From positions 519,705-583,704 of the forward strand of contig JAGFBZ010000852.1 in the NCBI GenBank assembly GCA_018398805.1: DNA of 64,000 bases, read 5' to 3'. Made by a program: the position numbers and the translations under genes. Under the pieces are notes generated by a model. It ran no database searches. It was not told the origin of the DNA and saw only the letters and a list, made by a program, of their open reading frames with translations. Positions within the stretch are counted from its first letter, which is position 1. Every line of letters begins with the position of its first letter. Of the stretch, positions 10,912 through 22,225 are shown piece after piece. The stretch is from Hirundichthys speculiger. Its lineage: Eukaryota; Chordata; Actinopteri; Beloniformes; Exocoetidae.

Positions 10912-11334
10912 TAGAGCTGAGCGATTTTATCGACTGCGATATATATTGATATTTTATTTCCCCAGAGAGTATTGATTTTTCAGCCGCGGGTATCGATATT
11001 CTAAGCTTCTTTCAAAACCCCCGTGTCCCACCTTTAAAAGCTTACAAGCAACAATTTGCACTGTTTAAATAAATGAAACTATTTTTCTCAACACATCTTT
11101 TATTCATTTTGTCCAGCATTTGCAAGCTGCCTGTCAGCCATATAATGTGTAATTGATGCTTTCAGTTCAATTAATTCAAACAAAGTCATTGGAACACTCA
11201 CAAGATGTCACCAAAATCACTTTGTCTCTTTAAAATCTTTCGGAAAATGATGTAAATGTATTGTAAGATGAATATTGATATATATCGTATCGTGAGCCTA
11301 ATATCGAGTATTGCATCGTATCGCTACAGCCCTA
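10912..11334. mobile_element. hAT MITE, 423 bp
   Basis: Begins TAGAGCTGAGCGATTTT and ends GCTACAGCCCTA, with a perfect 8-bp duplication GATCATAG at 10904-10911 and 11335-11342. Both ends and the sub-terminal CCCCAGA...GCCGCGGGTATC and TGTCACCAAAATCACT blocks match the larger element at 33654-34742. It is therefore an internal-deletion derivative of that family. Confidence 0.88.
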
Positions 11335-11342
11335 GATCATAG

Positions 11343-12300
11343 GGTGCTTTTTTTTATATATTGCATAATAACTAGCAGTTAACCTTTATCAATATCAGCG
11401 TCATTATCAAAAATGTACCACATAAAGTCATAATTATCACAAGAGGACTGTGTCAGAGCCGTTCCACACCCGGCCTTTCACGTACCTAACAGAGACAAAG
11501 GTGCCAGCGAAGGACGAAGCCCGAAACGTCCAACGCAGCACCGCCAAGCATTGCTGCCATACTTGAGTGTGAATCTGTGGATAGTCACCATGTTGAGGAG
11601 GGACCTCGAAGACGAGCTCAAGGAGATGGAAAAATGTTTGCACAGGAGTTATTTTGAAAATCATTATTGGAAAAACAGAGGCCTTTCTAACAACGGCTCT
11701 GTTCTATTCTGGTGATTCACTGAGCCTTGAACGAGTGATGGAGAGCAGAGATAATAGCGGGACCTTGATACTGAAATAGTTGCCATGCTCTTTTCAAATG
11801 GCACATTGTGAGCATGGAATAATAGTCAAAACAGGAAAGGGTAAATAGCACTTCAAGTTTAATTAACCAACAAATATGGAATTGAATGTGCTAGAAGTTT
11901 TATTCCTACCCATTGATTCTGCAGATGTTTGTTCAGAGCAATACATCTCCTGGCTGCCACGACGCATAAAAGGTAAAACACATGATATAACAAGTATAAG
12001 CTTAGCTTTAAAGTTTGGTTTGGGCAGACATTTATTAAATCTATTTATTACTTCTATTATGTGTGACTGCCATTCATGAAGGCACAAACCGCATGAATAT
12101 GGTCAAAGCCTTGACTCTCGTTTTTGACTCTGGTGCAGGTTTTTACCTGCACCAGGATTTGATAAATTTACACATCTACTCACACTATGTTTTCATGAAT
12201 GAGGCCCAGTGTTTGTACCAGTGTTTTTTTGTTTTTTTTTGTTTTGAGGCTCTATTGGCCTTTATTCACAGTGTAATCACAGGAAAGTGGATCAGACACG
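11343..12300. other. Unassigned sequence
   Basis: No element boundaries or coding signal recognised. T-rich stretch near 12227-12241. Confidence 0.4.
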
Positions 12301-12307
12301 TGGAGAA

Positions 12308-13274
12308 ACCACACTCACCAACCACTTTATCAGGTCCACCTTGCTAGTACCGGGTCGGACCCCCCTTTGCCTTCAGAACTGCCTTAATCTTTTGTGTCAT
12401 AGATTCAACAAGGTACTGAAAACAATTTTCAGAGAGTTTGGTCCATATTGACATGACAGCATCACCAGTTGCTGCAGATTTGTCGGCTGCACATCCATGA
12501 TGATGATGTCCTGTCCCACCACATCCCAAAGCTGCTCTACTGGACTGAGATCTGGAGACTGTGGGGGACATTTGAGTCCAGTCAACTCACTGTCATGTTC
12601 AAGAAACCAGTCTGAGATGATTAGAGCTTTATGACATGGTGCATTATCCTGCTGGAAGTATCCATCAGAGGATGGTCCACTGTGGTCATAAAGGGATGGA
12701 GATGGTCAGCAACAATACTCAGGTAGGCTGTGGAGTTGACACGATGATCAGTTGGTACTAATGGACCCAAAGTGTTCCAGGAAAATATCCCCCACACCAT
12801 TAGACCACCAGCACCAGCAGCAGCCTGAACAGTTGATACCAGACAGGATGGATCCATGCTTTCATGTTGGTTCCTCCAAGTTCTGACCATCTGAATGTGA
12901 AATCCAGACTCATCAGACCAGACAACGTTCTTCAGTCTTCTATTGTCCAGTTCTGGTGAGTCTGTGTGAATTGTAGCCTCAGTTTCCTGTTCTTAGCTGA
13001 CAGGAGTGACACCTGCTGTGGTCTTCTGCTGCTGTAGTCCATCTGCCTTAAATTACAGTTGTCTTTCTATCAGCTCCAACCAGTCTGATTGTTCTCCTCT
13101 GACCTCTGACATCAACAAGGCATTTGTTCCCACAGAACCGCTGCTCACTGGATATTTTCTCTTTTCCGGACCATTCACTGTAAACCCTAGAGATGGTTGT
13201 GGTGAAAATCCCAGTAGATCAGCAGTTTCTGAAATAGTCAGACCAACAACCAGGATATGTTCAAAGTCACTTAA
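12308..13274 (-). pseudogene. Tc1/mariner transposon, larger part
   Basis: The left end carries ACACTCACCAACCACTTTAT, the inverted-repeat start of a common fish Tc1-like family. On the minus strand the transposase reads in pieces: MVRTWRNQHESMDPSC, GGLMVWGIFSW, HRVNSTAYLSIVADH, SPDLSPVEQLWDVV and KAVLKAKGGPT. These contain the catalytic DDE domain with its Asp and Glu surroundings, but the frame is broken several times. The N-terminal part continues to 13270, where a piggyBac element interrupts it; the tail resumes at 15363. Confidence 0.85.
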
Positions 13275-13603
13275 CCCTGTAAAACCCAAATATAGAAAAA
13301 CACTAAAAATAATTTTTTCAACCATTAAGATGTTGTTGTAGGAGGCCTTTGAGGCTGAAAATGAGGTGTTTTTCAAAAAAAATATGTTTTTGTAAGTTTT
13401 TACGGAAATGTTGTAATATTGCAACATTGGGCTCAATGGGGAGCAGAATCTCCTGTATCTGTACTCATTGTCTGAACAACAATACAGAATTAAGGATTCA
13501 TTTGCAGGGTTTTACTTTTGTCACAGAACAGTATAACATGAAAAATAATCTCAGTCATGTTGTTATGAACAGTCATTTATTGCAATAGCAAGAACTTTGA
13601 CAT

Positions 13604-13760
13604 TTATTTACAATGATAGTCCCAGAAACAGTTCTTGTCCTCTGAAAAACAGAGGCGAACATGACATTTGCTGCATTGGGTATTGGTATACCCTTTACTG
13701 CAATGTCTGCAGTGTCCTCTCTTCACTTTTATTGAGAAATGTCCAAAGTGTTGTGGCCAC
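13604..13760 (-). pseudogene. piggyBac transposase, last exon with cysteine-rich domain
   Basis: Reads KVKRGHCRHCSKGY, then C..C.V.LC....NCF..YH and a stop: the C-terminal cysteine-rich zinc-binding domain typical of piggyBac/PGBD4-like transposases, which binds the element ends. It is preceded by a good acceptor (CTCTTTCCAG). The intron (13761-13878) separates it from the next exon, whose donor is GTAAGAAT. Confidence 0.8.
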
Positions 13761-13878
13761 CTGGAAAGAGAAGAATCAATATTAATATTAATAATCCATT
13801 CATATATATGCCAAAAATGCATGATGATACAAGTCAAAGATATCACAAACATGGCAAATAGCAGAAATAGATTCTTAC

Positions 13879-14440
13879 CAGAATGAGAGAGGATGCTAGT
13901 TGGGCCTGGAACTTTCTCATGTTCAGGATCTCCTTCTTTGGCATCTTGAGAGCTTGGCAATGTCGCTTGTAGAGGAGCCAGGCGTTGACCACAGCAAGGG
14001 TGATGGTGTGCCAGAAGATGTACAGTCATGGAAAAAATTATTAGACCACCATTTTTTCTTCACTTTCTTGTTCATTTTAATACCTGGTACCAGTTTTAGT
14101 CATCATGTGACTAAAACAGACAGAAAAGAAAACACTGAATGCATAAAAGCAGTGTTTTTGGCAGTACAACGCCATAGCTATTGATGTAAAAACTTAAGTG
14201 ATTTAGGTTATAATCAAGAAAACCATGGAAAATGGTAAGATATCAGCTCTTAAATAAAACTCTTATGAGCAATCTTTGTGGTTATCATTATGTTTGTCCA
14301 AACAAATGTACCTTTAGTTGTACCAGGCATTAAAATGAACAAGAAACTGAAGAAAACAAGGGTGGTCTAATAATTTTTTCCATGACTGTACATGTACCAG
14401 CACCGGGTTTTCAGGGGGAACTTGTATTTCACTGTAATTA
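13879..14440 (-). pseudogene. piggyBac transposase, penultimate exon, split by a MITE
   Basis: 13879-14020 reads IFWHTITLAVVNAWLLYKRH and continues to an ALKMPKKEILNM segment, the end of the DDE domain with its characteristic VNAW motif. Across the MITE, 14391-14440 reads KFPLKTRCWYM just upstream. It uses donor GTAAGAAT at 13878-13871. The MITE alone would abolish the product unless it were spliced out. Confidence 0.75.
14023..14388. mobile_element. TA-flanked Tc1/mariner-type MITE, 366 bp
   Basis: Long terminal inverted repeats, starting CAGTCATGGAAAAAATTATT at each end and matching over about 70 bases. The flanks are TA (14021-14022 and 14389-14390). No coding capacity. Inserted in a piggyBac transposase exon, so it is the youngest layer of the nest. 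Confidence 0.92.
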
Positions 14441-15362
14441 CACATTGCACTGAAGTAATCTATTCACACATTTAACTGGCCACACAATAGTGTATAGCTG
14501 ACCAATTGTAAACTCTGATTATCATACTAATAGATATGCAGGTAGCCTCCAACTTACGACAACACCTGACATTCCTGAACATCAACACCTGCTCCAGAAC
14601 AATGGAAAAAATGCCCTCCCCCAAGCATCCTCCACAACTGATTTAACTGAGAATTGATAGGAACATTTTCTTATCAAAAGCCAAGACAAAGGGCAGACAT
14701 GCACAAACACAGAAATTCTTTGTTAGAAAGTCCTGCTTTCTGTGATAAGGAGAAAATACTGAGTGTTCAAGGTGGTTAGAAATCATTATAAGTAAATGAA
14801 AATGATTAGATATGGCAATATATCTTTGCACACTAGTTTCTAATATAATAATATGTAATCAAATATAAGGCTAGGCTGTAAATCATGTGTAGTTTAAAGT
14901 TATATTGTGAAAATTTAAATTGTTCCTCTCAAGACATCCCTCTAAAAACAGGGTTGTTTTGACTACCACATTCACCCAACGTTGTAATATTGCAACAATT
15001 ACAAAACAAGCTCTAAATAAAATGTAAGGCACATTTTCCACAATGACTACATACTGACATATTCTAGACACTGTAATAAACACACAAAAAAATATTTAAA
15101 GCACTTTACTTACTTCAGTCAGATAAATCCAATCCAGTAAATCGAGGGGATGATGCTCTCTCAAAAATCTGGAGGGTGTGTGACTTCTTGACCTGAGGAC
15201 AAGCCTTATATACAAATGTATGACCCAATAGCATTCTGAGACTGAACAATAGGACCAAATGAGTATGTTAATGTTGTTGAACCAAAAAATAAAAATGAAA
15301 AAAAGGTTTTTTGGGGGATAACAAAAATTGTTGTAATTCTGCAACAGTGGGTCTTACAGGGT

Positions 15363-15461
15363 TTAAATCACCTTTTATCTCCAGTCTGATGCTGGTTTGA
15401 ACTGCAGCAGATCATCTTGACCATGTCTACACGAAGAAATGCTGAAGCCAATGTACCGTAA
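15363..15461 (-). pseudogene. Tc1/mariner transposon, remaining end
   Basis: The sequence resumes AAATCACCTTTTATCTCC and continues with the CATCTTGACCATGTCTACAC segment known from the end of the same fish Tc1 family as 12308-13274. The terminal inverted repeat itself appears lost. Confidence 0.75.
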
Positions 15462-15464
15462 ATT

Positions 15465-17199
15465 TACTTAAAGACGCGCTGATTTCAATGTTGTAGGAAG
15501 CGGCAAAGGAAAAATAGGACATAGGAGAACGACGTTACACTCCAAACTCATTTCATTAACTGGGCTCAGGTGCATAGCTTTCATTACAGTCATTAGCCTG
15601 TGGGTTCACTTACTTTCTCTTGCCACTGTATTTGTGTGAATGCAAACACCCTGCAGGAGAGCCATCTGAATGCACGTCCACTATCTCTCTCCCCGTCTCC
15701 CCCCTGCCTCCCCCCTCAACATCCCCGTAATCAGCGATCCCTCTGCAGGCTCATTCCTTCTCCCACCTTCACCCTGCTATCCATTCTGTCTTTATCATCC
15801 GTCCGTCCTCTCCCCACTGTTTCATTCTGACTTCCTCAGCCGTCTCAGAACTCTCAGGTGGTTCAAGTCCATTACTTTGGGAGATAGAAAAACACTGCTG
15901 GGGTGTTCTGATTGAGGCCTATTAAAATTCATAAGCTGTGGAATAAGACCAGAGATAAAAAAAAAAAAAAAAAAAAAGCAGCTGCACGAATGAAGGGCGG
16001 AGCGGCGTATCTGGATGTTTATGTGCGTCAAGTGTTTATGAAGTTAGAGGAGAGGCGAGTGAAGAGAGCGGGAGTGATAAATGCAGCCGTTTACCTCCTC
16101 CAATTATCTCCATACTCTCCCCTCTTTTTTATATCTTCCTGTTATTTTCCACCTTCCCTTCAATTTGTCAAGACTTTTTCAGCCCGTTGTCCATTCCCTG
16201 GATTAATTCTCACTCTTCTGACATGCCCCAAAGAACACCTGTTGTCTCCGGGTAAACAAGCTCTCGAATGGAGTAGTTTTAAGAGCGGGCGGATCGATAG
16301 GCAGCAGGGGTCAATAGAGAACGCACTCAGACTGGTAAAACCAGTCAGTTCTCCTGCTTGATCCTCCCTCCCCCCCGTCACCTGGGATACACCATCAGCG
16401 GAAACGCTTTATCTCCGCCGCTGAAATCCAACAAAAAACAACTGATGGCAGCGCTGACGGGCCAGCTGCTGCTTTTTAGCACAACACCGGTCTAGTTAGA
16501 GGAAACACACCTGTTATTTAGCCACGCAACGCAACAATCTGTCTCCCTGCTTCCGAGCTGAGCTTCCCTCTGACAGCTCTATAAAAGCAGAGGTGCTTTT
16601 TTTCTTCCCGGACTGAGTCTGTTAAATAATGATGACCAGAGCTGTCTCGGTGATTCAGCCCAGGGCGAGGCGTGTATAATGTATGTGCGGGTGGTTTACC
16701 TGCAGTTTGTAACTGTGGGCTCTGAGGCTGACGAGCCTTCGCACCAGAATCCGGCGGCGAGGGTAGGCAACGCCGTAACTGATAATTACTGACCGTCAGT
16801 TCTCATCTCCTGAACGTTGGAATGCATTAATATAAATAACATACATTAGAGTTTATATATACATGATTGTTTATCTATAATTATAGTTGGAACGCCTGTC
16901 AGGTGATTAGAGCTAAAAGATTGAAAACTTAGATGCGGGCTGTGTATTTATTAGACCTCTTGGCTCTCAGCCAAGTCAGTGATGTAATTTTTGAGATTCA
17001 GAGTGATGTCTTCTGTTTATCAGAATGGCGGGTCCAGGAGGAAGAGTATGCTAGTTTAAATGAGGCTACGACGTCTGGTTATATCAACTATCATATTCTT
17101 TGAAACATGGGCTGAGGAGTAGCAGCCGTCTACAACTCCAGCCTTCAAGTAAAAAAAGAAAACTACATTTTTTTAATAATAGGTTCAAAAGCCTCAGTC
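15465..17199. other. Unassigned, moderately GC-rich sequence
   Basis: Contains an A19 run near 15958-15977 and pyrimidine-rich stretches at 15680-15840. No exon or element could be supported. It may be host intron or intergenic DNA. Confidence 0.4.
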
Positions 17200-17202
17200 T
17201 TG

Positions 17203-17892
17203 GGGTGAATTCCAATTCCTCCCTTAAACCTCAATCTCAACCCTCAATCTCAAAAATGCGTTCTCCCGCTATGTGCAAGTGCTGTCCCGATTCTAAGAAT
17301 GTCAAATTGAGGAACAAGTTTGAGGGCTGTATCGCCCTCAAAATTGAGATTCTCTAGCATCACCCTTGGAAGTAAGGGCTACCCAGAAGACATTAGATAA
17401 TTTAGCCAAAACATCTTCGAAAAGGATGGCAACAAAAAAAGCTGACTACAAATGTAAGTATCTTCATAGTTCTTAAAGATATGGATGAACATCGTTGTTG
17501 CGTAAAATCAACTTTTTTACTTTACGATGTTTGCTGCCGGCCCGGCGGTCCCGGCTGGTGGTCCCAGTCGGCTTCACGTTACTTGTATACCTTGTTGTGT
17601 AGCGACGGAGGACTGAATAATGTATCCTCTATTGTGTTATTTGCTAATATTATTTGGAGAATATACAGCGCTCTTTTCAGTGTTATCCCTGTGTCATTTC
17701 AGGGAATACAGAGACAACACGGGCTCTGATACATTTCAGTCTGAAGACGTAACTGCACTCAAGGGTTGTCCCATTTCTAAGCCACAAGATAGTCCTGACA
17801 CTTACTTTCGAGGTTTAAGATTGAGGGCCAAAAATTGAGGGTTAAGGGCGAAGGTTGAGATTGAGGGTTAAGAGAGGAATTGGAATTGGCCC
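17203..17892. mobile_element. TTA-flanked MITE (PIF/Harbinger-like), 690 bp
   Basis: Ends GGGTGAATTCCAATTCCTC and GGGCCAATTCCAATTCCTC (inverted), followed inward by CCCTCAATCTCAACCCTC-type sequence. Flanks are TTG (17200-17202, probably mutated TTA) and TTA (17893-17895). Other copies are at 24054, 58096 and a fragment at 7679. The 3-bp TWA target suggests PIF/Harbinger. A middle segment shared with 58096 holds a short open stretch (LLCSDGGLNNVSSIVLFANI) of unknown meaning. No transposase. Confidence 0.78.
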
Positions 17893-18039
17893 TTAGTCTA
17901 ACCATCCAGAGCTGGAAATCAGAAAAGTCTTGTTGGTGGTAGTGTAACGGCCCCCTGCTGGTGCTGATCTGGAGTTTCTGTCTGAGTTCATTCACCTGGA
18001 TATCAACAGTGACAGCTTTAAATTAGCCTTAATTTCTCT

Positions 18040-21000
18040 TATAGAATCGTTGGGCGTCTCGTAAAACGTGAAAGAACCGACGCACTGCTTTAATCGTATC
18101 CTGGATCTGGTTCTCACCTACAGTCTGGTACCTGATTATTTGTTAGTGTCGCCTCTTACTCCTCTCCTTTTCATTAACCATTGAATTAAGTTCAAATTTA
18201 ACATTCTTGATGTTACAACGCATAATATTATTAGTATTACAACAGTGAGTGCTGACAGGAAACAGCAGAGCTCACGTCTCTCCTGTGTTAGCCTCCCTCC
18301 ATTGGCTTCCTGTAAAATTTTGAACTAATTCAAAATTCTGTTACTGCACATAAGGCCCAAGCTACTTGTTATTTACAAAACCTGATAACTCTTTATTCTC
18401 CTAATAGAGCTCTCCACTCTCAGAGAGTTGGTTTACTTATAGTTCCTGGAATATCCAGAATTAGATTTGGAGGACGGACCTTCTGGTCTCAGACACCTTT
18501 ATTATGGAACCAGCTTCCAGTTTGGGTTCAGGAGGCTGACACCACCTCCACCTTTAAAACTAAACTGAAAACATTTCTGTTTAGTAAAGCCTACAGTTAG
18601 TCCAAACAATAGTGGGTTAGGGCCAATAGTCAAGCCAAGACTAAAGCAGGCTGGTCTGAAACATAGCCTCATCATAGCTATGCTGCTATAGGTCTACACT
18701 GCAGGGAGACACCATCATGATCTGCTGAGTGGTGTCTTCACCTCTCGTCTCCCCCTTCCTTTCCTCTTCTTCATTCACCTGAATCTATAGTTAATTAGGA
18801 GCATCTCATAAATGTAACTGCACTTGTTCCTGTAATTTTGTTGTGCTGTCCTTTGCCCCCCTTCTCCCCTTTTTCTTTCTATATACATGTGCAGACCAGA
18901 GTTTCCACAGCTACATACTAAACTGCATTTCCATCTTCTGACCATCCCAGCGTTGACCACCACCTGTCTATATAGACATCATCCCAGCGTTGACCTCCAC
19001 CTGTCTATATAGATGTCATCCCAGCGTTGACCTCCACCTGTCTATATAGACGTCATCATCCCGCGTTGACCTCCACCTGTCTATATGATGTCATCCCAGC
19101 GTTGACCTCCACCTGTCTATAGACGTCATCCCAGCGTGACCTCCACCTGTCTATATAGATGTCATCCAGCGTTGACCTCCACCTGTCTATATAGATGTCA
19201 TCCCAGCGTTGACCTCCACCGTCTATATAGACGTCATCCCAGCGTTGACCTCCACCTGTCTATATAGATGTCATCCCAGCGTTGACCTCCACCTGTCTAT
19301 ATAGACGTCATCCCAGCGTTGACCTCCACCTGTCTATATAGACGTCATCCCAGCATTGACCTCCACCTGTCTATATAGATGTCATCCCAGCGTTGACCTC
19401 CACCTGTCTATATAGACGTCATCCCAGCGTTGACCTCCACCTGTCTATATAGACGTCATCCCAGCGTTGACCTCCACCTGTCTATATAGATGTCATCCCA
19501 GCGTTGACCTCCACCTGTCTATATAGATGTCATCCCAGCGTTGACCTCCACCTGTCTATATAGACGTCATCCCAGCGTTGACCTCCACCTGTCTATATAG
19601 ACGTCATCCCAGCGTTGACCTCCACCTGTCTATATAGATGTCATCCCAGCGTTGACCTCCACCTGTCTATATAGTCATCCCAGCGTTGACCTCCACCTGT
19701 CTATATAGACGTCATCCCACGTTGACCTCCACCTGTCTATATAGATGTCATCCCAGCGTTGACCTCCACCTGTCTATATAGACGTCATCCCAGCGTTGAC
19801 CTCCACCTGTCTATATAGATGTCATCCCAGCGTTGACCTCCACCTGTCTATATAGATGTCATCCCAGCGTTGACCTCCACCTGTCTATATAGATGTCATC
19901 CCAGCGTTGACCTCCACCTGTCTATATAGACGTCATCCCAGCGTTGACCTCCACCTGTCTATATAGATGTCATCCCAGCGTTGACCTCCACCTGTCTATA
20001 TAGATGTCATCCCAGCGTTGACCTCCACCTGTCTATATAGACGTCATCCCAGCGTTGACCTCCACCTGTCTATATAGACGTCATCCCAGCGTTGACCTCC
20101 ACCTGTCTATATAGACGTCATCCCAGCGTTGACCTCCACTGTCTATATAGATGTCATCCCAGCGTTGACCTCCACCTGTCTATATAGACGTCATCCCAGC
20201 GTTGACCTCCACCTGTCTATATAGATGTCATCCCATCGTTGACCTCCAACCTGTCTATATAGATGTCATCCCAGCGTTGACCTCCACCTGTCTATATAGA
20301 TGTCATCCCAGCGTTGACCTCCACCTGTCTATATAGATGTTATCCCATCGTTGACCTCCAACTGTCTATATAGATGTCATCCCAGTGTTGACCTCCACCT
20401 GTCTATATAGATGTCATCCCAGCGTTGACCTCCACCTGTCTATATAGATGTCATCCCAGCGTTGACCTCCAACCTGTCTATATAGATGTCATCCCAGCGT
20501 TGACCTCCACCTGTCTATATATAGATGTCATCCCAGCGTTGACCTCCACCTGTCTATATAGATGTCATCCCAGCATTGACCTCCACCTGTCTATATAGAC
20601 GTCATCCCAGCGTTGACCTCCACCCGTCTATATAGACGTCATCCCAGCGTTGACCTCCACCTGTCTATATAGACGTCATCCCAGTGTTGACCTCCACCTG
20701 TCTATATAGATGTCATCCCAGCGTTGACCTCCATCTGTCTATATAGATGTCATCCCAGCGTTGACCTCCACCTGTCTATATAGACGTCATCCCACTGTGA
20801 CCTCCACCTGTCTATATAGACGTCATCCCAGTGTTGACCTCCACCTGTCTATATAGATGTCATCCCAGCATTGACCTCCATCTGTCTATATAGACATCAT
20901 CCCAGCGTTGACCTCCACCTGTATATATATAGATGTCATCCCAGCGTTGACCTCCACCTGTCTATATATAGATGTCATTCCAGCGTTGACCTCCACCTGT

Positions 21001-22225
21001 CTATATATAGATGTCATCCCAGCGTTGACCTCCACCTGTCTATATATAGATGTCATCCCAGCGTTGACCTCCACCTGTCTATATAGACGTCATCCCAGCG
21101 TTGACCTCCACCTGTCTATATAGACGTCATCCCAGCGTTGACCTCAACCTGTCTATATAGAAGTCATCCCAGCGTTGACCTCCACCTGTCTATATAGACA
21201 TCATCCCAGCGTTGACCTCCACCTGTCTATATAGAAGTCATCCCAGCGTTGACCTCCACCTGTCTATATAGATGTCATCCCAGCGTTGACCTCCACCTGT
21301 CTATATAGATGTCATCCCAGCGTTGACCTCCACCTGTCTATATAGACGTCATCCCAGCGTTGACCTCCACCTGTCTATATATAGATGTCATCCCAGCGTT
21401 GACCTCCACCTGTCTATATAGACGTCATCCCAGCGTTGACCTCCACCTGTCTATATAGACGTCATCCCAGCGTTGACCTCCACCTGTCTATATAGACGTC
21501 ATCCCAGCGTTGACCTCCACCTGTCTATATATAGATGTCATCCCAGCGTTGACCTCCACCTGTCTATATAGAAGTCATCCCAGCGTTGACCTCCACCTGT
21601 CTATATAGACGTCATCCCAGCGTTGACCTCCACCTGTCTATATAGAAGTCATCCCAGCGTTGACCTCCACCCGTCTATATAGACGTCTCTGGAATATCAA
21701 CTAACATGCTGATCTGCAGTCTGATCCTCTGACCACTTCAGTCTTGCTGCCTACATCTGTTTATATAGTCATCTCTGTAGTTCATGTACTAACAATGTAC
21801 CAGTCAGAATATAGGTGCTGGAATTCTTAGTTCTCCAGTTAATGGATAATTATTATTAATATATTTTGTCCTATATAATAATATTTGCAATATATGTATG
21901 CCTCTCCTTTCTCTGTCCTCCATCATGTCTGTCCTATCTCCTCCATTTTACTGTCTTTACCCGGGTGGTCTTCAGCAGGAAGACCATCTTATGATCCAGG
22001 TCGTGCTCAAGGTTTCTTTTTTAGAAAGGGGAGTTTTTCCTTACTACTGTTTGGCTTAAAGGCTTATCTGCCACTAGGTTTTATACTTGCCATTTTTTCT
22101 TTAATTAAGATTTAATAACATTACTTATAGTTAATAATATTTGCTCCGAGGTCATGCCTTTAAAAAAGCACCTAGAGACAATTTGTACTGTATTAGACAC
22201 TATACAAGTTGAATTGAATTGTATT
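18040..22225 (+). mobile_element. L2/Rex1-like LINE remnant with expanded 3' UTR
   Basis: 18090-18170 reads RILDLVLTYSLVPDYLLVSP, like the end of the LINE endonuclease region. Directly after it, 18280-18600 carries the last part of the ORF (PPLASCKI.., then FKTKLKTFLFSKA-like at 18555-18596), so the RT core is deleted. The 3' UTR follows, with blocks shared with the copy at 57690-59685 (CTGCAGGGAGACACCATCATGATC, GGTCTTCAGCAGGAAG, GGGGAGTTTTTCCTTACTACTG) up to a GAATTGAATTG tail. The tandem array at 18943-21688 interrupts the 3' UTR and is made from it. Confidence 0.75.
18943..21688 (+). repeat. 37-bp minisatellite, about 74 copies
   Basis: The unit starts CATCCCAGCGTTGACCTCCA and continues CCTGTCTATATAGATGT (or GACGT). 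The period is 37; a 39-bp variant with an extra TA dominates around 20910-21060. The first unit (CGTTGACCACCACCTGTC) still matches unexpanded LINE 3' UTR, and 59225-59247 holds the single-copy counterpart (CATCCCAGCGTTTACCTCC). Unit variants alternate between GACGTC and GATGTC. Short open frames within it arise where 39-bp units keep a frame and are not coding. Confidence 0.97.

Larger units (their letters stand above)
13275..15362 (-). mobile_element. piggyBac-like element, 2.1 kb, internally decayed
   Basis: Inverted ends CCCTGTAAAACCCA and CCCTGTAAGACCCA are flanked by TTAA (13271-13274 and 15363-15366), the strict piggyBac target. Minus-strand coding supports this: two C-terminal exons of a piggyBac transposase are present. 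Only the 3' part of the gene is recognisable; the N-terminal and central DDE region is gone, so the element is not autonomous. It interrupts a Tc1 transposon, and a smaller MITE interrupts it at 14023. Confidence 0.85.

Noticed and set aside
16160..16381. Possible exon on either strand
   Set aside because: Frames on both strands are similar in length and no splice sites or homology support either.
20871..21123. Overlapping open frames on both strands in the minisatellite
   Set aside because: They exist only because 39-bp units preserve frame; no start context or homology.
18943..21688. CRISPR-like array
   Set aside because: No unique spacers; it is a continuous tandem repeat in eukaryotic DNA.
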